NCBI GenBank assembly: GCA_004026145.2
Contig: CP034988.1
Span: forward strand, 12,351,481-12,415,480
Length of the DNA stretch: 64,000 bases
DNA from: Takifugu bimaculatus
Lineage: Eukaryota > Chordata > Actinopteri > Tetraodontiformes > Tetraodontidae
Direction: 5' to 3'
Each line of letters begins with the position of its first letter. Position 1 is the stretch's first letter. Positions 56,697 to 64,000 of the stretch are shown here, one piece after another. The position numbers and the translations under genes are program-made. The notes below the pieces were generated by a model. That model did no database searches. It saw nothing but the letters and a program-made list of their open reading frames with translations, and was not told the origin of the DNA.

Positions 56697-56960
56697 CACT
56701 GCTCAATAAATAAAGGGAACACATTAATCATATATCCCAGATGTTGAATATCATTAATTGGAAATATTTCATGAAACATTATCTAAGACTGATCAGTGGA
56801 AAGCACAATTGCTAACTCAACATAGCCTGTGTTGAGGATCATGGTGTCCAGGTGTCTTCCTGAGCCTCTCCTAGACCTGGATTAGAGCTCCCTCCACCTC
56901 TTTTATACCAGCCTTTATTTCCACGATCAACCAAACAATGTTGTGTCGGTTCCATCAGAT
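56697..56960. mobile_element. Possible DNA-transposon-derived repeat
   Basis: Begins CACTGCTCAATAAATAAAGG GAACAC, close to a terminal motif I associate with a dispersed non-autonomous fish repeat (CACTGCTCAAAAAAATAAAGGGAACAC-like). No partner terminus and no coding content found; the right limit is a guess. Confidence 0.3.
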
Positions 56961-59353
56961 CTGTTATGCTGAGTCACGGCAAGCGGACCTTGATGATGGA
57001 CCTTCTCCAGAGTGGGGCCAAGGCGTGCGGGGTCTGCCCAAAGCAGGCCGTGGTGACGTCAAATGGCTATAATGAAGCTGGGAGGGAGCAGAATTCCACC
57101 CCGGTGAGGATAAGAAAAGACCCAGCTCCAGCTTTTATGACATGCCCTCCAGCAAAAATCATTTCCCTTAAAACCACTCTGGGCTCAGGAGTCGGACCTC
57201 ACCAAGCTAAACTAAAGCAGCAGATAGTGGGAAAGCGGCACATCTCCTGCTATCTTCTCCATCTTTTGAGACTGACCGAGGAATCCAACAAACCTTCCGG
57301 CAAAACCTTCTACCTACCTGAACCTTGCAGCTACTACTCACGGCAAAACCCCTGAAAAAATGCGAAACTCATCAGGGATCAGCCAGAAAGACAAGTCTTG
57401 ATAGATAGATGTCCTTGTAATTGCTCATCCCTTCCAGCTGTTTTGCTCCCATTTGCTTCATGGTGTCTATGAAGGCTGGAGTTTAACTGTTATCAGTGAT
57501 CATTCCAACGCTTCAGAATTTATATTTTAGATGTCTGATAGTCACAATCAGTGTACCAAAGTGTTGAGGGCTACATAATATTGCATAGTCTTAAACATTC
57601 TAAAGTTTTTTTTACTTTAGAATACTTTTTAAAAATAATGTCAACCATAAAAAAGTGAAAAAAAGAGGAGAAATACTTCATTTGGATGTCACAGCAATTG
57701 AATAAAAATAACTGTAGGTAGATTTATGTTCCTAATTTATAAAAAAAAAAAAAAAATCCTTTCAGCCAGTTGTGCTGCTCCGAATGTTCTGTTCTCTGCT
57801 ACCTTTCAGTTTTTAATACAGTTATTCAACCAAACACAGAGCACAAAGTGAACTGCATGACACAAATAAGCAATGATGAAACAGCAGGTCTACGCTCCAT
57901 TGCAGATCCATCCGCTGTTATCTGCTCTCACAGGACGCCAAAGAGTCATTTCTCACCAAGGTTGGCCTCAAAAGCTTCCCATAAGAAAGTGTCATTGATG
58001 GAGTTCATACATTCAGCAACCATGCCTCCAGACTTATCGTTTTCTTTTACTTCTCCATCACAGAAGCAGACAAAGTAATTTAGTGGTGGAATATGGAGAG
58101 CGTTGGGCAGCGGGAGATATAAAAAAACCCAGTGCCGACACCCTCAAGGGGGAGAAAAGCAGGATATTGCCTTTCCGCAGACAGATCGAGCTTTCCGCCA
58201 TGAGAGGCCAATGTTGATTGCTATGCTAGGTGATGCTGGATGTATAGAACTCTACACCCCCCCAGCTTAGACATCAGACCCGCTGAAGTTTCCTATTTTG
58301 GTTTTTACGTTGAATGCAGTCACTTCCAAAGAACAAATGTGTTTTAGTATAAAACAGAGGACAGAGGGAGAATGTGCATCACCGCTAATTGATCTGATAT
58401 GAGGAGATAGGCCCTTGTGCCGCTGTTGTTCCAGCTCGGAGATAATCATGATCCATTTCCCAGTCGGACATTTAGGACCAAGATGTTGCATCCTAACTAA
58501 ACCTTTTGGGCTGGATTTTGTCTGGTCAGATAAGTGCGGTAATTAATTAAATCAGAGGAGGGGAACTTTATTAGATAGCTAGATCTTGACCTATGTAAGG
58601 TCCAGCATGGAGCATTCATTAATAAACAGGAGATCTGTAGTAGTGCTTCTGTGTTATTGATGCTTATCAAGTTTAGCTTCATGGTCCAGAAAAACAAAGT
58701 CATTTGTCCCCTTATAATTTAATTTAATTGACAAGGAAGAACATTTAAAATCAACCACCTCACATCTGACCGCTTGACATTCATCATAGTCTGTCGTCTC
58801 AATGTGCGTTTTGAGCAAGTCGATTTGCAAAAAAACCCCATCATTCGATTTTTTTTAAAATGATTCTTAAAGTTTCAGTGTGCCAAATGCCGATGCACCA
58901 ATCATTAGAATGCAACTCTAAACAACTGACGGGCTGTCTGGAAAGAGACTGGAAAGACAAGTTCAACATCAGCGGGAAAATGTTCTTTTCAGCAACATGC
59001 TGATGAGATATAATGTTGAATGGACATATTACGGAATCATTTTCCTGGTAAACACCCTCCTGACCTTGACCCTCGTGGTTTCCATTAGCACATTAAAGGA
59101 GCTGCTCCCTAATGACTGCTACATGATGAACTCAGGACGCGGGGCTTTGTTCTGCACACACTATATCAATGACATGGGTACACAAGACAGATCAACAGCT
59201 GGACTTGGCAAATCAATAAAATATTCTGCCGGCAGATCCGCTCCGAGACGCCCTTGTTGCTCATTCAGAGAAGCGGTGGCTTGTTTGTCTGTAATGAGCT
59301 TCCTCATTAAGGTATGGAGCGGCGGATGTGGAGAACGAGTGTATGTCAGAGGG

Positions 59354-59355
<2 letters not shown>

Positions 59356-59402
<47 letters not shown>
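59356..59402. repeat. (TG)n microsatellite
   Basis: About 23 TG units. Confidence 0.95.
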
Positions 59403-59404
<2 letters not shown>

Positions 59405-61143
59405 CTGATGACCGTGACTGGAGGGTTCGACGTGTGCAAAGTGTTGTCATGCTGCGCGTGTCGGCACGCCAGCAGGCTTTGGATGCCGCAGAGTCGGGAG
59501 GTTGTTAAAGTGAGCCTTACATAAATGCCTCTGCAGGACAGATTTCAGATGATTTTCAGGAACGCATTCAATCACTTTTTCACATGGGCTGAAAGTAGGC
59601 TAGATAGGTCTATAAGGGATTCCAAGGCTATCTATAGTGATGACAGCATGCCGAGCATTACAGCCTTTATTCCAGGAGGTCTTACAAGATGGATTACATG
59701 GGGGAAATTAGACATTCTTACCACCAGTTTATCTTTTTTGGTCTCTGAAGGTTCCATCAGTCTGTCTTCGTCCTCTGTGTCGTTTCTAAATGTGCAACCT
59801 TTCCCGCTAACAGGACCAGTGAGTTGGTAAACACAGAGCACAGAGGTTATGCTTAAGACAGCGATCTTAATCAGCCACGAATGTCAGAGAAATAATGGTG
59901 ATGGACACTGGATGGCTTTTAGAGACACGCAGCAGCTGTTTCTGCCCTGACTTGACATTGAGATGATATCAACTCCGTTCTAAGCATTCTGTTCATGTTT
60001 TGACTTTGTCAGAGTATAGCCGGCCCCGAGCCTTCCTATGCATGCTCTGTATACGCGGGTTGGTAGAGGAGGACATAAGAGGCAAAAGGTGTTCTTAAAA
60101 ACCTATATTACCTGAATAATAACATGATCAACATTGAACTGTGGACGTTTAAAGATTTTGTTGTTTACTGCCTTCTACTATGGAATGATGTTAAGTTCAG
60201 TATTTAGGAGTTTATGAAGTGAAGTTTTTGTATTTTGTAACAGTCAGCAGAGTTCAGAGTGTAGAAGCAAATAGAATTAATGCTGAAACGACGACAAATT
60301 GGGTGAGTTTATTGTCACAACTGCAATTAAATTGGTGCAAATAATGCAAATGACTCTGTTTTCCCTTAATTTTGCCATCAGAAAACCATTAAAGCCCAAT
60401 TTGCCCCATAGATTTAATTTGAAGGCGTGTCTCTCTAGTGACCAACAGAAGGTAAGTTTGCATTTTAAACAGGCCCGAGCTCACGCGCTCCCTGAGGACA
60501 CTGAAAATATCCAGATTCCAGAAAAGCAAGCCAAACAAAGAGGAAAGTTTGGCTCTTTGTCACAGCACTGTTGTCTGTCGCCCATACTGAAAACATGTAG
60601 AGTATCTATACATCCACATGCCAAATACAAGCTGGAATATAATATATAGGTTTGTTGTCCCTGACCAACAAAACTACAAAACTGTGAACTTTTACTTTTT
60701 CTGCCTGTCAGGTCTGATCTAAATTGTGTTTTTGTGAGCACATGCGTCCACCGCAGGGCTCATTTGGCTGAAAGGAGGTCACAACAGACGCCACGAAACA
60801 CTGGCTCTGACACAGGACGAGGATTCTAGTTCTACTACCTCGGTCTCAAACAAGTAAAAAAGGAAAAAACTAACCTGAATAAAAAAATAAATGAATTGGT
60901 TTTTATTTTAAACATGGTTTAGCCATTGCCAGCCTGTTCTGAATTAAATCAAGGAGTCAGCAGGGTGGGGAGGGCATCCTTCTCCTGCACGCTTGGTGCA
61001 CGTCACAGATGCACAGTCCTGCCCTCAGGCTGCTACGCCGTGAGCCCAACCGTATGGAATAAATGGTCTTTAGGAAATGTAGCTTTTATATGAAGAAAAA
61101 ACCTCAATAATCAGCCCGTGAAGACAAAAGGGATAAGTGTGAT

Positions 61144-61183
61144 CACCACCACCACCATCAATCATCATCATCATCATCATCAT
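61144..61183. repeat. (CAC)n/(ATC)n triplet microsatellite
   Basis: Four CAC units, then about eight ATC/CAT units. Confidence 0.9.
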
Positions 61184-61434
61184 ACGTTTATGACTCATTA
61201 GCAAAATATGTTAGTGACTGTTACCAGTCTGCTGACCTTCAGCTGACTCACACTGTTGGTCTGATGCAGCTCTGATGTGAAGCTACATTAGCTCCTTAGT
61301 TCTTTAGTGAGCTCTCATTTTAGTAGCCCATTTTACACTTCAGCTAAACCGACAGTCTTGATTGAGACCAATTCCTCTGGTGAGCACTTTGATGATCGGA
61401 ACTAGACTTTGGAATAACTCACCTTTAATACGGT

Positions 61435-62105
61435 TGTCACAGCTCCATTCCCCCAGTTCCCTCCTGTCCCTCTGCCTCAGTAATTTTCCACTCTACCTGC
61501 CAGCCACTCCCACCCCGTCAGCTCAACTCCACTCACCTGCAAGCACAGCTGCAGCTGATTCCCAATCAGCCCTGCTTATAAGCCTCCCTGCACGCTCAGG
61601 CTCAGCCAGATTGTTCTTCTGTGTCCATGCAAGACTCTTCAGCACTTCTTACCTGCCTGACCTCCTGTTGCTGAACCTGATTGCCTCTGACCTGCCTGCA
61701 CTGTCTGTCTCCCGGTAAACTCACCAGCCTTCCGTCCCTGACCACGACTTCTGCCTCAGCGTTTCTGGTTCCTGTCTGCTCACCTGGTCCCGACTTCGCT
61801 GCTGCTCATCCCCAGTCTGCTCCGCTGCACCGTCGGCCTCATTTCCTGTAAGCCCCTTTCTGTCACTCCTGCCCGCTGTAAACGGAACTGTACAGTTCTG
61901 AGGTTTCACGTCCTCCCCCTCGGTTCCACATTCTCTGCTCGACCCAATCCCCGAGCCTGAAACCCATAGACTTTGCGTGGGCCCTGAGCCTGAGAAACGG
62001 ACTGTTTCCTGTGTTTCCTTGTCTGCCCGTGTACTAATAAAGGTCATTACCAACGGTCCCAGCTTTCCAGAGTGCTGCTTTTGGGTCCAAATTGCACCCG
62101 TCACA
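61435..62105 (+). mobile_element. Probable solo LTR (Ty3/Gypsy-type)
   Basis: 671 bp bounded by TGTCAC and GTCACA (TG...CA with short inverted ends). TTATAA at about 61576-61581 fits an LTR TATA box. AATAAA at 62036-62041 fits the polyadenylation signal, followed by GCTTTTGGGTCC as in many fish Gypsy U5 regions. The sequence is pyrimidine-rich without coding content. No primer-binding site, gag-pol body or second LTR is nearby. The flanking bases (acggt and atggg) do not form a clean target duplication, so the solo-LTR call is inferred. The 197-codon minus-strand open frame here is an antisense shadow. Confidence 0.55.
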
Positions 62106-64000
62106 ATGGGTGCACCTGAGAATCTGCTTAATACTGGTACACACATGTTTTGCCAGAATACCAAAGGCAAAGAGAAAAGTCTGAAAATCCAATGGCAATG
62201 CAACAATAGGCAGATAAATGGAGGGAGAAAATATCTATTTCTCTCAACGCAGTGGCAGATGTTATCGTTACTGGGTAATCTCTTAATACAGTTGTAAAAA
62301 CCTGTTCTGTGCAATATTAATGAAGGCCTGGAGACATGAGCGCTGGTCTACATGGCCCAGGTGGCGGCGGCGGGTAATGACGCTGAAAACCATCTGCATC
62401 AAACACGACTCATTTCTCAGCGGTTTCAATCTGCGGCCTCCATTTTACATGTTAAGGCCATCCATTAATGACCTGCGCCTATACTGCAGCAGTCAGGATC
62501 CGTTTTGTTCCCGCTGCCTGGTGACGTCTATGTCCCAGCCTTCGCTTTGATTAAAGATCGATTCAGAAACCGGGAGCCTTCGATAAATTCACACTGGGAG
62601 AAAATACTCTCTTTGCCTGGGAGGAAGGATGGATTCAGACAAATGAGAGCTACTAAATGCCACGGAGACGGCGGTCTAAAACGGCTCGGAGTTTCCTGTG
62701 TCCGTGGTGAAAGGCACCCGGAGGGCCGCCTGAGTGATGGATGGAGATTGTGCTCTTTCACACTGATGCTTAGAAAGGTGGAGGGAGGTGAGACTTGGAC
62801 TTGTAGAGGGAGTGAAAAGGGCGAGGACTTTATCAGTGATCTATAATGGATCAGAACCCTTAAGAATAAAAAAACAGGTTACAGTGATGCAACGACGTGC
62901 AAGCAGGGGCGGCAAAGGTGGACGAAGACAGACGCAGGGAGCTTATTTTCTTATTTTGGGGTTTAACGTAGACCTCTGGAAGGCAGCAACTGGCTGCCAT
63001 CTGTGGTGATAAGCAGTCCCAGACAGAATTTAGTACACACTGACCACATGTTGAGCCCTCTGACCCTAGCGGAAGCCGCCAGTCCAGCCAGCCTGGTGTA
63101 CCTGTAAAACCACCCAATAGTTTGACTGTGAAGTCAGGATCCCCCCAAAATAAGGTACACAGACTGCTACTGGTGTAAATTTGGCTTAAATAGAGGGAGG
63201 AAACAACAGACGTTAGCATGGCTGTTTTAGATTCTCCTTTTCTACATGTTGTTCTGTCGTTGCTGATGGACTTGTAGGGTTTTCTAAATCACTCTTCTTT
63301 TTTCGGGATTTTCGTACAGCAAAACATATTGATTCATGTTCGTCCCGGCGAATGTGTGGCGACAGCAGGCAGCTCACACATCAGTATGCAATCAATACAT
63401 GTTCATATAAATGAGGGGAAAAGAGGCAAAGAGAGTAAAAAACACAGCGCGTTACAGCTACCAACGTAGCTCGCAGCATTTCAAAGAGCCGGCAGCAAAG
63501 CTAAATTATGCCTGTGGCAGTGGGCGCAAAGTAAAGAATCTTTAGGGGATTGTGTACTTCGGAATCAACAAGTTCCCTCATCAACCTGACATTTTTAAAT
63601 CACTTTAAAATGGAGGCTGTTGTTTGAGATTCTGTCAATTATGAGTCTGTGGGCACACGGACACTTTAGTAGCCAGTTGAATGTAAATGATGAATTTGGG
63701 TCACATGACAATCAGGGTTTATCACTCAGCATTGGTGACCAGCCTCATTAAAGTGTCTTTTCTTGTTAATGGATCTAAACCTCTGCAGCCCATAATTTGC
63801 TGCTTTTATACTGTATTATGGAGAGGACTCCAGTTTCACCGATACAGAATCTAAACTGCTGGAATGTGATCAATCATAGTAAGTACAGATTTTTTAAAAA
63901 GTTAAGAAAGGATGTCTCAGGTCATCAATATGCTGTATTAAGATAAACAAGGTGTTTATAATTGTCCACTGACTGACAAATCCACAGGCAGACTCACGTC
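62106..64000 (-). other. Distal upstream sequence to window end
   Basis: No exon, RNA gene or transposon recognised. The missing 5' vav2 exons, searched by expected CH-domain motifs on the minus strand, were not seen here. Confidence 0.45.

Larger units (their letters stand above)
56961..61434 (-). other. vav2 upstream intron, distal part
   Basis: Contains a poly-A run near 57740-57755, (TG)n at 59356-59402, and CAC/ATC triplet runs at 61144-61183. No gene recognised. Confidence 0.5.

Noticed and set aside
56966..57355. 129-codon plus-strand open frame
   Set aside because: Next to a dispersed-repeat-like segment, with no motif of any transposase or other family I can name.
61721..62314. 197-codon minus-strand open frame
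   Set aside because: Antisense to a pyrimidine-rich LTR-like segment; low stop density explained by composition; no family match recognised.

Overview
The window is vertebrate nuclear DNA, most likely from a ray-finned (teleost) fish. One large spliced gene lies on the minus strand. The rest is intron with abundant (CA)n/(GT)n microsatellites and teleost-type transposon relics: an L2-like LINE, a Tc1-like transposase fossil, tRNA-derived SINEs and an LTR. No prokaryotic operon, CRISPR array, rRNA or tRNA gene is visible.

The gene is vav2, a Rho/Rac guanine-nucleotide exchange factor. I assembled 23 exons by hand from about 31.5 kb down to 0.13 kb. Every exon has a plausible AG acceptor. All donors are GT except one GC. 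The reading phase is kept across every junction for about 605 codons. In order they encode the end of the calponin-homology (CH) domain, the acidic region with its three regulatory tyrosines, the Dbl-homology (DH) domain, the pleckstrin-homology (PH) domain, the C1 zinc finger, the first SH3 domain, a linker and the first half of the SH2 domain. The 5' exons (start codon and most of CH) and the 3' exons (rest of SH2, last SH3) were not found and are presumed to lie outside the window. That makes the intron upstream of the first visible exon longer than 32 kb.

Layout: 0.13-9.1 kb holds the dense 3' exons (DH end, PH, C1, SH3, SH2). 9.1-15.1 kb is a 5.9 kb intron with a SINE relic. 15.1-17.4 kb holds the DH start and acidic exons. 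17.3-22.9 kb is a 5.6 kb intron. 22.9 kb is a single acidic-region exon. 23.0-31.5 kb is an 8.5 kb intron with the L2-like and Tc1-like relics. 31.5 kb is the last CH exon. 31.5-64 kb is non-coding: a polypyrimidine tract plus retroposon tail (38 kb), a G-rich belt (41-47 kb), two related SINEs in opposite orientation (42.7 and 51.0 kb), an inverted duplication (47.9/49.7 kb), a 969-bp trinucleotide array (53.07-54.04 kb) and a probable solo LTR (61.4-62.1 kb).

The most interesting signals are in vav2 splicing: four microexons of 14, 15, 15 and 19 nt, two of them frame-neutral five-residue cassettes; a GC-AG intron; a tandem CAGCAG acceptor; and a C1-exon acceptor whose pyrimidine tract is itself a (TG)n(TC)n microsatellite. 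I see no sign of a novel defence or mobile system.
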